A DNA stretch of 64,000 nucleotides. Origin: Siphlonurus alternatus. Lineage: Eukaryota > Arthropoda > Insecta > Ephemeroptera > Siphlonuridae. A model generated the notes under the pieces. It worked only from the letters and a program-made list of their open reading frames with translations. It ran no database searches and was not told the DNA's origin. Each line of letters begins with the position of its first letter. The stretch's first letter is position 1. The translations under genes and the position numbers were made by a program. Below, in pieces: positions 11,905 to 24,862 of the stretch. Location: positions 36,404,203-36,468,202 of the forward strand of contig OX463779.1 in the NCBI GenBank assembly GCA_949825025.1. The letters are read 5' to 3'.

Positions 11905-13495
11905 CGATATGCTATGGGGTATTTTTAAGGTATACATGCCCTTTTCTAATAACATCTCTCTTTAAAATGGCTAGAATAAAATTTTAGGACTTCTTCAAGC
12001 TTGTTTTTACTCATACTTCAATGGAAAAAAATCGTAACATAGGGAATGTTTTGGAGTTATTAAAAAAATAATTTGTTGTTCATTAGAGCCCTAATTTAAC
12101 AGAGCAAAAATTAATTGACAAAAAATAATAAAAATTAGGGTAGTAATGATATTAGAGAAACGTTAGGATAGTTTTGTGCCACATTTTTTAGTATAACCAT
12201 GGCACATTTATTACACTGGATTAAACCAGAGAGTAGAAATAAATGTACGCGCATTTTTACTCGCTGATAAAGCTCATAAGATAAAAATCTAGGTTACTAT
12301 TAGGCTGATGCTATTATATTTGTGAAATAGATTAAAAAATATAAAGTGCAGATTCAATTAACGTAACAATTTACGTATTACATAGATTCTGATAAGTCAG
12401 AAATTAAAACTATTACTATTTATACATAGATTATTTTTATCTTGATATCATTTGCAAAAAAATGTACTCTGTTTTTTGTTCGAATTGATTTGATAACACT
12501 TTTTTTTTTTTTTTTTTTTTTTTTTTGCTATAGAGGACCGTTGATTATTAACCGAGTAAGTACTAAATTAGATTTGACCTGTTTTTAAGAGCAGCTGCTT
12601 TGCAGTTAATTTTATTTATATGTCTGCGAAGTGAAATCTGAGCACCAAATCTTCGTCTTTGCTTTCATTGCTTTGGGGAGCGGGGAGGGGGTGGGGGGCT
12701 CAAGCGAAAAAAGGGTGGGTTGATTGTTTTATATCAAAATTTATCTCATCATAGAGTAACAACTTGTAACAAGTATGAAAGTACGTTCGTTTTAAAATTC
12801 ACTTCATACCTTGCAAACAATTGGACAACTCCACTCTACATAATAACAATTTTTTTCCCCTTTTTCACTTTTATTTACTGAGGTTTTTCGAAAACATAAA
12901 AATGTAAATTTTAATTTAATTTCTTTTAGTTTGTAATATTGCACCCACGTGCATGCTATGCACGAGCAATAGTAACCGTTTTTAATTTGAAGTCTTGTTG
13001 ATCTGAATGAAGAATTATTATTGGCGATCATAAATATGCTGATAGGCGGGTAGGGGACTGCATGAAAAATTGCTATTTTTGTGTAAGAATACATTAACTT
13101 ATTATACATATAGAGAATATTTAATATATTATAATCATGCATAATATCAGAGAGAGAATTGAGATGGAACTCTGCTTTTCAAATTTCACCTCGTGATTTT
13201 TGTATCTTTGTTTCATTAACTTATAAGGAGCAATTATTATTAAATTGAAATACACATAAATTATGTGATGTATAAAATTATTATTGTTGTTATTTTAATT
13301 CATGCTTGTTTTCTTGTTAATGTTAGTAATTAAATTATTGATGTACACTGCAACATTCTTGCACGTGATGAAATGATATTATTGACGTGCTTATATTGTT
13401 GTTCAATCGAAAAGCAATCAAATATTATAAATTATATTAATGTAAAATATAATTTATATATTTTACATTAATATAAATGTAACGGTAACGGGCAC
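11905..13495. other. Non-coding stretch
   Basis: A 26-nt T-run lies at 12500-12525 and a G-rich segment at 12673-12700. An AT-rich palindrome (ATTAATGTAAAATATA...ATATTTTACATTAAT) at 13437-13474 ends just before the JHAMT-like pseudogene. No gene seen. Confidence 0.6.
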
Positions 13496-13504
13496 GTTAC
13501 CGCG

Positions 13505-13990
13505 ATGACGTGGTCTGAGGATTGCAATGTACAGTACTTGACGTGGGGTGTGGCAACGGAGACGTGACTCGCAAGCTGCTGTTGCCGGAGCTACGACGGT
13601 TGCACCGCCTCGTGGCCGTGGACTTGTCGCCAGCAATGGTGAACTTTGCCATGTTAGAGCACCAACACCCGCGGCTGCATTTCCAATGTCTAGATATCGA
13701 GAGAGTCATGCACAAGACCTCGTGCAATCTTCCCACATGGCTTCCACAAGATCTTTTCTTTCTACTGTCTACACTGGATCATCAAACAAGGGTGCGTAAC
13801 ATGACTTTTTCAGATGAAATTAATGAAGTTTTTATAGGTGAATCCTTTCCTGGACTGCATCCCTAGCGAGCTGCACGAGGCGTACTTCAACGAATTCCTC
13901 GAGGACTTTCAGGCCATGGGCGTGATAGGTGTGGACGGCACCGTCGACGTGCAGTACCGCCTGCTCGTGGTGTTCGCAAAGAAACCCTGA
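13505..13990 (+). pseudogene. JHAMT-like S-adenosylmethionine methyltransferase, disrupted copy
   Basis: JHAMT methylates farnesoic or juvenile hormone acid in insect hormone synthesis. Recognisable blocks, in order: MTWSEDCNV (13505-13531), motif I VLDVGCGNGDVT (from 13534), AVDLSPAMVNFA and FQCLDIE (to about 13704), GFHKIFSFYCLHWIIKQ (13739-13789), and the C-terminal block VNPFLDCIPSELHEAYF...YRLLVVFAKKP (13838 to the TGA at 13988). They do not join. A 5-nt insertion next to a GTAC repeat shifts the frame before motif I. Another shift separates LDIE from the FSFYCLHW block. About 110 residues expected between CLHW and VNPF are absent, with a TGA at 13802 in the 46-nt gap. The N-terminal 30 or so residues are also missing. 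GC near 57% in an AT-rich background suggests recent decay. A real gene with assembly errors is the alternative. Confidence 0.75.
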
Positions 13991-15780
13991 GTACTTATAC
14001 GAGAAAAAACAGTAGAACAAAAAAATTGAAAGTGACACATGACATTCAAAATTAGTTTAAGAAAAATATTCATTGATAAACAGAGTTATACACTTATACA
14101 CTACGTACTCCTATTACAGCAATAAAATTAATGAAAATATTATGTCATTTTATTTTTACTATAATGGTGAAGTACCAATAAAAATATATTTTTGTGTTCT
14201 CTGCCACATTCAATATGATTTTTTTTTTTTTTTTTTGCTAGTCTAATTCCCCCCCCCCTCCCTCAGTTTCTTCAAAAAACTAACGTAAATTTCCTTACCC
14301 AAATTAAAATGAGATTTTATCTCAAAAACAAAGGGAATAAAAAAGACACAAAGAGGATATTCGTAAACTCAAAATTAGTAATCCAGATTAACTGAAACAA
14401 GAAAATAAATATATAAATAATATATTAAAATAATGTATATATTATATATTATTATGTTATATAAATAATTATAATAATTAAAGAATTAAGAAAAAATAGA
14501 GGCGAAAAGAAATAAAGGAGCAAGAGTTTCTATATTTATTTTATAATAGATGTAAAATTAAGCTCAGTAGAGGAATACAATAAATGTAAAATAATTTATT
14601 TAGATACCTTTTGAGTAGCTAGTCTAATGTCAATACGAATGTAATTATAAAAATTATGGCACCTCAATGTAAAAATGCTTCTTAATTATATAGTTTTTTG
14701 AGGTGAACATTTCTAGCATTTCTTATAAAATAGGCACACGCCATCTGTACAGTACGTATGTGCCGAATATCATGCCGCTGACGCTTCGTCGTGCTTGATC
14801 GTATAATTACAGTGCAAAGAACCTGGCATAGATCTAATAATCTTTTGTGTGTAAACTATCTTGACTTTTGACACCAATGTAATCAAAGGCCACAAGATTT
14901 TATATCTTGACATGAACTGTACAATACATGAATCTAGGATTGCTTGATAAAATAATGTTGAAAAAACTGGTTTAAAAATATGATAAAAAAAAGCAATATT
15001 TTGTTACGTGCGTTATAGCACGTTGGACAGTTTCTAATATTTTTTATATCAGAATAGAATCTATTCTGATAAACACTATTTAATAGATGATACTAATTTA
15101 CCCTAAAGAGTAGTAATAAAAAATGCTCCAATTACAGCATCTCTCTCTATACTTATCTATGTTAATTATATATTTTTTATCGTTTATAAACGAAAAAAAT
15201 AAACAATTAACTTTAATTGATTATTGCTTTTTTTTTACAAATGGTTTCATTAATTATAATATATTAGACTTTATGACAATAAAAATAGTTTTTTTTTTTT
15301 TTAATTTCGATTGGTAGCAGCTAACTGGATATATCTAAGTATGTCTTTTATTATTGACACGGTGAAGAGCATTTTTTTTGTTTTACCTTTGAACTCATTA
15401 AAATAAATTTAATATTCTTCGTTCAATTCAAAACACTTCATCAATTTATATGAAAATTCAAAGTAGCATAATATATAATAAATGTATTATGAACTGCACA
15501 GTTAAATTATAAAAACTTTTTAATTCTTTATTTTACACTTTATTGATTTAATTCTAATTTATACTATTACTACTATAATTTAACTAATGATTTACTGAAT
15601 GTTAAAAAAGAAATTCATTATATGAAATTCATTACTTATGTCCTATTTTGAAATATTTTTAACCTTTTTTTTTTAAAAAATAAACTTGTAATAAAATGAC
15701 TCAATTACTATAATAATTTTAATTTATAATATAAAAAAAACTTCATTAAACTTCAATGTAAGTATTTCCTGCTCTTCGTG
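13991..15780. other. Non-coding, nothing recognised
   Basis: Very AT-rich with T-runs at 14220-14236 and 15289-15302 and a C-run at 14250-14257. No splice-bounded open frame was seen. Confidence 0.6.
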
Positions 15781-15781
15781 T

Positions 15782-15960
15782 ACGAGCGATATGGAGACGG
15801 TGGCATCTTCCTCGGTCTTGCGCGGGCGGTAAAGGTCAGAGGTCACACCAGGGAAAGTGAGGAGAAGAAGATGAGGAGGGGGAGGGGAGAGCAAGGCTAG
15901 CAAAGAGTCCCCAAGTCTGACGTGTCCCCAACTTTCGCTCCTTCTCGCAAAGTTATCACC
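15782..15960 (-). other. GC-rich patch, possible exon on the minus strand
   Basis: The minus strand is open for more than 60 codons and includes YRPRKTEEDATVSISLVHEE, preceded by a long pyrimidine tract (CTCTCCCCTCCCCCTCCTCA) and an AG. The plus strand also has a short ATG frame (METVASSSVLRG) running into CGGTAAAG. It could be an exon, or a promoter with a purine/pyrimidine-rich strand bias. No family recognised. Confidence 0.22.
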
Positions 15961-16791
15961 TTGCTACGGTATTGTGTGTATAGTGATATATCGCTATTGA
16001 GCTGCAACTACATAATATATTATCATTATCAAATGTTTATAACGCAATAACTAAACTTTATGTAGACGTAATCTTTACCATAAAATGTAATATTTTTTTT
16101 TGTTTTAGACATTATTTAATATCATGTTGATGATTTAATCTTTACTTACAAATAAAATATGAATAATAATAATAAAGATTAATATATATTTTTTTTATTT
16201 TAAAAGATAATATCAAATTAAGTAATTTCTTGATTATTTATTGAATTTCTACATACATTAAAAAAATATGAAATGTTGAAATTATTTTAATACGAATTTC
16301 TTATACTATATATAATGTGGCATTATTATTAAATAATTTCATAATAGTTGAATAGTAATAATTATAGTCTAAAAAAATTGTAATTATATGTTAATAATAG
16401 AGTTTTGAAAATAAAAGCTTAGATTGTTGTAAAATTCCTCCGAGTGTCAGATGATGAATGTTGAAGAAAGTTTAACTTGTTTATCAGAGTGAATCTCGTG
16501 ACCTTTTGACCCCTCGGGATTGAAATCGCAATCAGCCTCTCTTGCTGCACGAGCGAAGATGTAACTATAGCGAGGTACAGTCATTTGCAGAATTAAATTC
16601 TCTCGAGTTTCTCTGAGTTTTGTATAACTTGGGACCAAGGAACGTTACCTGTTTTGCTTCTGCTTCAATTTTATTAAACGAAAAATTTGATACAGAGTTG
16701 TAATTTTGAAGGAATTAAGAAGGTTTGATCGTTTGATAAAAAATAATAGGGTTAGAATTGGAGCTAGTGTATACTTCTGGACAGCATGAAC

Positions 16792-16854
16792 CAGTGTACA
16801 AAGTACAGGAGTAACGTTCATGGCATGAACGTTACTCCTGTACTTTGTACACTG
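16792..16854. repeat. Perfect 63-bp palindrome
   Basis: Two 31-nt arms (16792-16822 and 16824-16854) are exact reverse complements around a single G at 16823. The arms contain GGAGTAACGTTCATG, the inner core of the dispersed terminal motif found at 44.8, 53.5 and 55.7 kb. ACAGCATGAAC just upstream (16781-16791) matches that motif too. Confidence 0.97.
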
Positions 16855-19800
16855 TGCGTCACATTTGATATTTGATTAGGCTCTTGTATTTGTAATGTCC
16901 TCGGTCAATGGTTGATAAATGGCTGGTATTTGAGTACGCAGTAAATACTTGGAGAACGATTGGTGTGGCTCTGACTGGTTCATATGCGATAAATTTTGAC
17001 CAAGAATGTTGACAAAAAAAAATCTATATGGAATGATTAACGTAAATGATCCGTTCACATTTTTTAACTTTGGTTATAAAAAAACGTGTCATGGAATGCT
17101 GCTAACAATTGCGTGAAGATGCTGCAGTGGGTGTCTGGGAGAAATCGGACGGGAGCTGTAAGTGCAATGTGGGCGAGAAGAGAAGAGACACGCGCCCACC
17201 GAGTGAGAAAGTCACACCTCGCAATGTTATTGGAAGTCAATTTGTAACTGTCAAATCAACCAAAATGAAAGGAAAACTGCCAGAGAAATAAGTACTTGAA
17301 CTATACGTCACAAAAGCCATCCATCTCCGTTTTGCGATAAAATCAGTAATAACAACAATAGAAATTATCAAGCCATTCGATAAAGTTAAGGCACTTGATT
17401 TGAAGAACTATAAACATTTTGCAACTATAATACATATAAAAGAATTAAAAATATAATATATTCATACATTCAATAATCAATAGAGATATATGTGTATTTA
17501 ATATTTTTTTTAGGAGTTAACCCTATATAGAACCCTAAAATATATTCTTTGAAATCTGAATTTAAGATAAAAAACAAAACAAAAATTAATACAACTAATC
17601 AAGATGCCTATACTAGTAAAGGGATCTTGCAACTATATAATAAATCAGTACAATTACTTTTGAATGAAAATTCTTTACTAAATAACAAGTCGTTTTTAAA
17701 TAGTGCTGCACATGCTGTAAAGATTTTGTAAGATTTGTAAGATTTTGTTATCGTGATACTACTAATTAGTACTTAAAGAAACTAGATTAAATTTCCACAT
17801 GGATGACCATACTAACAACCCAGAACCTAATAATTAAATTCCACTGACATTCATTATGTTTATTTTGATCCACACACGTGCTGTAAATCACGTGAGTACC
17901 GTTACAACAGCTGGCCACCTGAAACGTCAGTTTATCAGCTGAGAGATGCGAGGTGACAGGAGAAGGCGTGGGTCGACAGTGGGCGGCCTGCTGGAAGAGA
18001 GAAGATGACACCGTGGAGAGAGAGACTGGAAGCAACTATTGTCATCCTTTTGACCCAAACAGTCATGAAATCTCGCAGGTTATATTACTCTATTACAAAA
18101 TTTGTGTAGTAAAAACGTCCTATGAAATGATGTTTTACAGACCAGCTGGAAAGAAACGCGATTGCATGATAGTGTGGGTTTTGTCTCTGAATATAAATTT
18201 CTTGGTGTGAATAATTATCTGACGTTGTTACTATAGCTTGACCCTAGGAAAATAATTATGCAACTAAGAAAATTTTACTGTATAACGAAAAAAAAAAAAA
18301 TGTTCGATTTTAGTTAATGATTTAAGATATTTTGAAGTAAGCAAATTCAGTTATATAATTATTATATAATATAATAAAAATGTTAAAAATATTTTAAATT
18401 TACATGATTAATACTAACATGCAACATCATCATTTCTAAAAATAATATATTTAAATTTATTTAACACAAATGTGTACATGCAATATATTATAGCAGTATA
18501 CAACATGACTTACATGACACACTTAAATTAAAAGACATTGCATATTGTACACCAGATAAAAAAAATTATGAGATCTCTTCGTGTAAAAATTTATAAATAT
18601 ATACTATATACACAGTCAAATGTTAATCAAGAATCAAATTTTCTTTGTTTCCTGTTCATTTAATTCTCATGAAGTGATTGTGTATTTATGAAGATATTGA
18701 AATATTAATTAAAGTAAATACTCTTTATTATAGCTTGCATTAAGATTTAGCCTTAAATATAAAATTTATGATTTAATTTCTTATATCAATAATTTCCCGT
18801 TAAATTAACTAACGTTTACGTAATTTGGAAAACATAATTATTCTGAAACGTTATAAATTATCTAAAATTAAAAAGACTCCATTTTTAACGCTTAGTGTGA
18901 TTTATTTGATAAACTTGAAGTCTGTATTCTCGCAAAATGCCAACTGCGTGAAAGTTCAAGGTGCTTGGCATGCGAGGAGGATTCTTTGCTGCAATGAGAC
19001 AACGCAAATTTATTTACGACAGTGGCCAAGGACGAGATGGCACCACTGGAAGACAGCTAACAAAAGTAAGACACAAGACTTTATGAACCTGGACATAATA
19101 AATAGTTTACAATTACGGAACACATAAATCGTAATCAACCTTTTTATTGAAATAGGTAAATATTGTATTAAAAATAAATAACAATTTATAATGATTTATT
19201 ATGTGATTATTTACAGGACTTAAAATTGGTAAAAAAAAAAATATTTATTATTTGTAACATTAATTTAGGAAAAAAATACAATAATAATGAAAAATCTAGC
19301 AAATCAAACTTCACTTTTTCACAGCTAATGACAATCAACCTGATTTGCTAGCGTGCAGCTCTACTCTACTTCAACAAAATATATAAAGATTTGTCATTTT
19401 TATAGGAGGTGATAAACGCAACTAGTTGAGTTAAACAAAGAAAGTCCACCAAGTCCACTGCCCAAAAAAATACAAAAAAGAGCTAAAAATAGATTAAACA
19501 TTCTGACTGCCCAAAAGTGTGCGAGAACAAGATGAAATTTTCTTCACCTATCTTTGTGATGACCTATTGCTGTCTCTGCTGTTGTAAGTGTTGTAAGTTG
19601 TAACTAATGCTAGATGTAATTTTCTATGCTTTAATTTGGTTTGCATTGATGATAAAAAATGCATGAACGTAAAGAAATAAGATTCATAAAAATTGAAGGA
19701 ATCGAGAATTTTAATTTTGCATGGTGTACAATTAATATTTTTATTTATATAATATAATATTAATATTTTGTTTATAAATATAATAATATAAAAATGTATA

Positions 19801-21730
19801 TAAGAATAAGATATAATAATATTATTTCTCAAAGCTATTTTTTTCAACATGCGGTAATATACTTATATAATGTTTTAAATATAGTACACTCAAAATTTAC
19901 ATTATTTTAGATAAATATAATTGATTTTTCTGACTTGTAAAATCCTTGGCCTCAATGTTAGATTTATTTTTAGATGAAAAGAAACATGTTGTTGCCGTAA
20001 TTCCTCTGTCTGTCTGTTTGCTGGCTCTGTGCCGGACACCAGGTCGCGACGTAGTTACACCTCGAGACACGTGAACTTTACCCCTGACTGACTCACTGCA
20101 GCTGTAGTTCCAAGAAAAAAAAAAAAATAAATAAAAAAATTAAAAATTATGTATCAGGGTCGCCATTTTGGGGGAGGTAAGATCCCAAAAAAATTGTAGT
20201 CCACTAAATTTCCATACATTGCACGACGATGCTGACAAACCAGAACCAGGGTTATATTTATAAGAATACATCCCAATGGAGCATAGCCCTGACCAGAACA
20301 AGGGTATAGTTTATGCTGCCCCAAGATATGCCATCATGTTTAAAATTAAGGTCCAAATAATTTTCATTCTTACTATATAATATATTATGCAAAAGTACAC
20401 CCATTTAAAGTATTCATGTGCTGACATTGCTTGCTTCTCTTTTTATCACTTTTTTTTAAATAAATGCTAGTTAAATCGTTACACATATAAATTTATAAAA
20501 AAAGACCATCAATATTTCATTTATGTGGATTAAAAAGACACACACGCGATTGGGATTAGCGACCAGTACCATAGTATCAATAACGAGAATGTAATAAAGA
20601 GCAATTAATGTCTTAATATGCACAGGTATTCTTTTAATGATCAAGTCGGGTAATATAGGTAATACGGATATCTGTTAACTACACAGGAAAATCTTATTAC
20701 TATATATAAGCTAAATCAATGCTATATAGAGGACATAAAGGACCAAGAGATGGCGCTGAAGTCTGCAAATTTTGCTCTTTGCATCGAGGATACGGCAATA
20801 CCTATAGCCGTATAGCATGGGGAGAATCACAAAAATTATAAAATATATAGGAAAGAAATCACTTACGAAGTTGAAATATTATTTTATATTTGTCCGAAAA
20901 TGTTTGACAACTAATTATGGTGTTGTCATTTCTATAAAATTATGCTGTGTCTACTGATAGAGCATTTACATGATTTTACAATGTTAATCATATACAGCAA
21001 TCCTCGCCAGACGCACGTAGTTCCAGCAGTTACTACTAGGGGGCGCACTAACTTTATGACGCTAATACTAACAAAGGTTAGTGAAAAAATAGAAAACTAA
21101 TTATTTTTCTGGTTATTTGCTTTGTGAATCCTGCATATTTATTTTTCTTGTATAGTAATTAACCAACCATTAGTAAAACGCGAAAAAGAACGTATGTTAA
21201 TTTGTTAATGTCTATAAGAAAATCGTACATACTAATGTAAAAGGCTCATATAAACTTTTGTAGCAGAAATGCCTATCACCTATACACACGCTTACCGATA
21301 TGAAACATCATATATGTAATATCGAAATTCTTACTTACTAATCTTACTGTAGCTATAAGAATACCTGTAGTAAGTGAAACCATTTATGGCCATGCGTCAC
21401 TTTTCACACTACCACGACGTTATTAAATTTAGTTTGCAAGGTTGAAAAAAATTGTTAAAAACGTTTGATTGCACACATTGTAAAATATTACCCGAGGTGC
21501 TATAGTATCACTTAAATTAATATTACTATATACATATAAAAAAAGTATGTGTAATTTTACTAATTATGTAACCTAACTTTTAGAGTAATTAGAAGTTTCA
21601 TTAAATAATTAAATTTCTTTCATCATTAGGCTTCACTATTTAATGTATAATTTATATGCTGAGATCGTCGAAGACCCACTTTATACCACTAAGGAAATCT
21701 TCTAAAAGATACATTTTTTTTTTCCAATCA
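16855..21730. other. Mostly non-coding, several weak open patches
   Basis: GC-elevated patches at 17105-17225, 17930-18060 and 18900-19080 are open in one frame but lack convincing splice sites at both ends and match nothing I know. A small hairpin with arms ATACGGC and GCCGTAT sits near 20790-20815. No gene supported. Confidence 0.5.
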
Positions 21731-21734
21731 GAGG

Positions 21735-21935
21735 CCGTCTATTAACACCGGGTGACGACGAGGTGTTTGCTAATTCTGCTGGCGGTGTCACAAGCCGGTC
21801 AGGTGCGGAGAGAGCTCCTCAACTTTGACCCGCGCACCTCAGACGGAAGTCATCGAGAATGTTCGCCCCTTTCTCGTTTATTAGGTGGTCGTAAACTGAG
21901 GTAACATCTCCTGCTGCTGCTGCTGTAAGGTTATT
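21735..21935. other. GC-rich patch with (CTG)5, no long frame
   Basis: About 55% GC from 21735 to 21910, ending in five CTG units. An acceptor-like TTCCAATCAG precedes it and one frame (GRLLTPGDDEVFANSAGG) is open for about 31 codons before a TGA. It may be regulatory or a decayed exon. Confidence 0.2.
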
Positions 21936-22218
21936 TATTTTTATTTTTTGTGTATATTATACACTACTCGTATATATTTATAACTTTTTTATAAGTAATG
22001 ATTTCTAAACAAAATAGTGTTTTTTTTTTCTACCGTTATTTAAATAAATTAGTAAATTACTGATGTAATTCTATGTTCATACTGTATAATACAATATTAG
22101 GGCTGCGTGTGATAATTTATTTAAAAATTAACAATTTGTTCTCTCAGAATGTTAGTGCCTTAAAAACAACGTTGTTTTGCAAGTATAGGCCTTATGTACT
22201 GTACAAGGGCACAATGGA

Positions 22219-22529
22219 GTATCGACCTCAATTTTTTTATTATTACAGAAATGGATAGAGGGTGCAAAGTTATGCTACCCTGCTTTTTTTCATTTTTTTT
22301 AGAGCCCGGGAAGTATTTTTAAAAAATTATTGAAAGTTCTTTTTTTTAAGTCACGAGACGCCGCTCCTTAAGAAAAATATAGGATTTGCCGCCGCGTGAC
22401 GTCAAAAAAAGGACTTTCAATAATTTTTAAAAAATACTTCTCGGGCTCTAAAAAATCTGAAAAAAAATCAGGGTAGCATAACTTTTCACCCTCTATCCAT
22501 TTCTGCAATAAAAAATGGAGGTCGATACA
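22219..22529. mobile_element. Palindromic MITE, family 'TTGCAGAAATGGATAGAGGG', copy 2
   Basis: Same arms as the element at 9197-9511 but better preserved. The outermost ends read GTATCGACCTC and GAGGTCGATAC. The centre contains a CG-rich segment with TGACGTCA. It is followed within about 20 bp by a different palindromic element. Confidence 0.82.
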
Positions 22530-22547
22530 ATGATACCAAATGACAAA

Positions 22548-23036
22548 AAAATGGTACTGACCAAAACAAAAGTTTCAAGTTTTTGTCAACATTTCAAAAG
22601 GCACGAGAATTTCATGAAGAACAAGCCCTATTACAGCCTTCTACGACAATTTCCTGATTTTATATGAATTTTTGAAACCTCTCAAAAATGACGTCATAGC
22701 ATTGAATCTTAAATGGGAAAATAGATCAATTAACATTGCCAAATCCCATACTTAATATTGAAATGTAACCAAACCTTAATTTGCAAGGTTTTTAGGTGCT
22801 AGAATCACGATAATGAAGGTTTCAAATTCTTACCTCAATAACTTTTCATTTTAGCAATGTTAACTGATGCATTTTCCCATTTAAGTTTCAATGCTATGAC
22901 GTCATCAAAAAAAGTTTTAAAAATTCATATAAAATCAGCAAATTGTCGAAGAATGCTGTAATAGGGCTCGATTTTCATAGAATTCACAGTACTTTTTACT
23001 ATAAGTATTGCTAACTCAAATACCGGTCAGTACCCC
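22548..23036. mobile_element. Second, unrelated palindromic element (about 490 bp)
   Basis: The ends read ATGGTACTGACC and GGTCAGTACCCCAT. The arms of about 170 bp include GCCCTATTACAGCCTTCTACG (left) matched by CGAAGAATGCTGTAATAGGGC (right) and, in both, a TGACGTCA within AATGACGTCATAGCATTGAA and its partner. It has no coding capacity. It abuts the MITE at 22219-22529. Confidence 0.8.
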
Positions 23037-23954
23037 ATTGAGAGGTGCTCTGCACTTTGAGATAATTATTAATATTATTATAATTAAATATAATTTGTTT
23101 AGTAAGCTGTGCTATGTTCATTATATTTGCTTGATTAAACTAGCCGGTCGTTTCTCTAATCTCTCTCTCTCTTCGTTTTTTTTCATAAAAATTAAAAAAA
23201 AAAACACTCATTTTCATTTTCACTTTTATTTTTCTTCATAATGTTGTACAGGTTGGAAATATATATTCACTTGTAGTTGGAAAGAAATTAAAATTTGTAT
23301 AAAATGATTTTTATGTAAATTGAAATTAATAATATTATATATTATTCAGTATAATGTCATTTGTAATTAATTATCAATCCCCATTACAATTTAAATGGAA
23401 AGTAATTTTAAACTAATAGCATTTCAATAAATAATATTTTTTAATTTCTATATGTAATCGATGCAATGATATTAAATTTCAATTAATAAAAAAAACTCAA
23501 GATGTTTTAATAATTTATCGTTTAAACAAACATCGTGATTACGAAACGATGTTGATGATGTTCACATTTTACGTAACTAAACGCCATCATCGTAATTCTG
23601 ATCGCTTCTGGCAGGCAAGGGAACAAAAAATTATTAATAAACAAAGGTCAAAATACAAATTATATATCTTTCGGGATAATTTGTACAATTTTTTCTTCAA
23701 GGTCTTTAAAAAATAAAATACTTGATTAAAAAAAAAAATTAAGAATAATAATAGTAATATTATTACTACATGCAAAAGTGCGGCGGATCCGTATTATATA
23801 TAGTATAGGGTCAGGGAAAGCAAGCTTTTAAAGTATTAAAAGTCGTCAATCATCAATGTAAAAATAATACACACATCGGCAGTCATAATCTTAATGCGTT
23901 CCTTGTCGCCACCGCCGTTCAAGCGCAAAGCTAGACTCTTCTTCATATTGCTAC

Positions 23955-24064
23955 TGAAGGGTCAGGGAAAGCCAGCCACCAGCTTCTGTGTGTCCGCTGT
24001 CGTCCATCATTCCTCCCAGCCACGAGACTGGAGGATCGGGACCCGCATTGCATAATATTCCCGT
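23955..24064 (-). CDS. Candidate immunoglobulin-domain exon (partial)
   Basis: On the minus strand an acceptor (CATCCTAATAG) precedes a 110-nt open stretch reading TGILCNAGPDPPVSWLGG and, later, GGWLSLTL, ending at a GTAGCA donor. The pattern C-x-A-G-x-D-P-P-x-x-W...G-W-L-S-L-T-L resembles the B to E strands of Ig domains in insect Beat/Side-type surface proteins: first cysteine, core tryptophan and the L-x-L before the second cysteine. The second cysteine would be in another exon, and I find no partner exon with confidence. It could be a remote exon of a long minus-strand gene or a chance frame. Confidence 0.35.
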
Positions 24065-24825
24065 CTATTAGGATGACACGAGAAAATTAGGTATTTGGAA
24101 GCAAACGATACTGAAAGTATTAATAATCAAAGGAGCATTCGCAAAGCTTTAAGACCAAATTAAGATCTAAAATTTTTAATAATAATTATTTTAGTATTTT
24201 AAGACTTAAAAATTTGAGACTTTATTATTTGTGAATTAATTCTCTTATATATACTATTATAATTTATATAAATCAAGAAATATACTTTATTTAAGCATCA
24301 CCGAACGGTAAGACTGCGCTTTATAAACAAACAAAAATCTTTAAATTCCTCCCCTTCTCTCCAAATTCTAGTATCCGGAAACAATCTTGAAAATATAATA
24401 CACTTTTGTATCAAATTTGAAAAAGAACTTCATGTTATGCAGAAACTGAACACAATATTTAAAAAAGAATGGCTTAATTCTATTCACACCAAATAATAAT
24501 TATGTAATAAATTGTAACTATAATTGTAAGGTCAACAGTAGAATACACGTATCGTGGAGTATATTATGTGTGAACTTCATCACCATGTGAACAAAACCCT
24601 CTCACTACCCGTAATTATAATGTTTCTATTTCAGGCCATAGATTATATTCAACTCGTCATTAAAATTTTGTTATTAGAGAGTCATTATCCAAATATAATT
24701 TGAAATAAACAATTCAAAATACATTTTAAACGTGCTAGCATCATAAAAAATATTATAATAATTTAATATTACTTAATTTTATATTTGGTATGAAATGTAA
24801 AATTATAAAAATACCTCAATTATTG

Positions 24826-24862
<37 letters not shown>

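Noticed and set aside
17900..18210. Possible exons at 17.9-18.2 kb (GVGRQWAACWKREDDTVERE)
   Set aside because: No convincing acceptor/donor pair and no recognisable family; composition only mildly coding-like.
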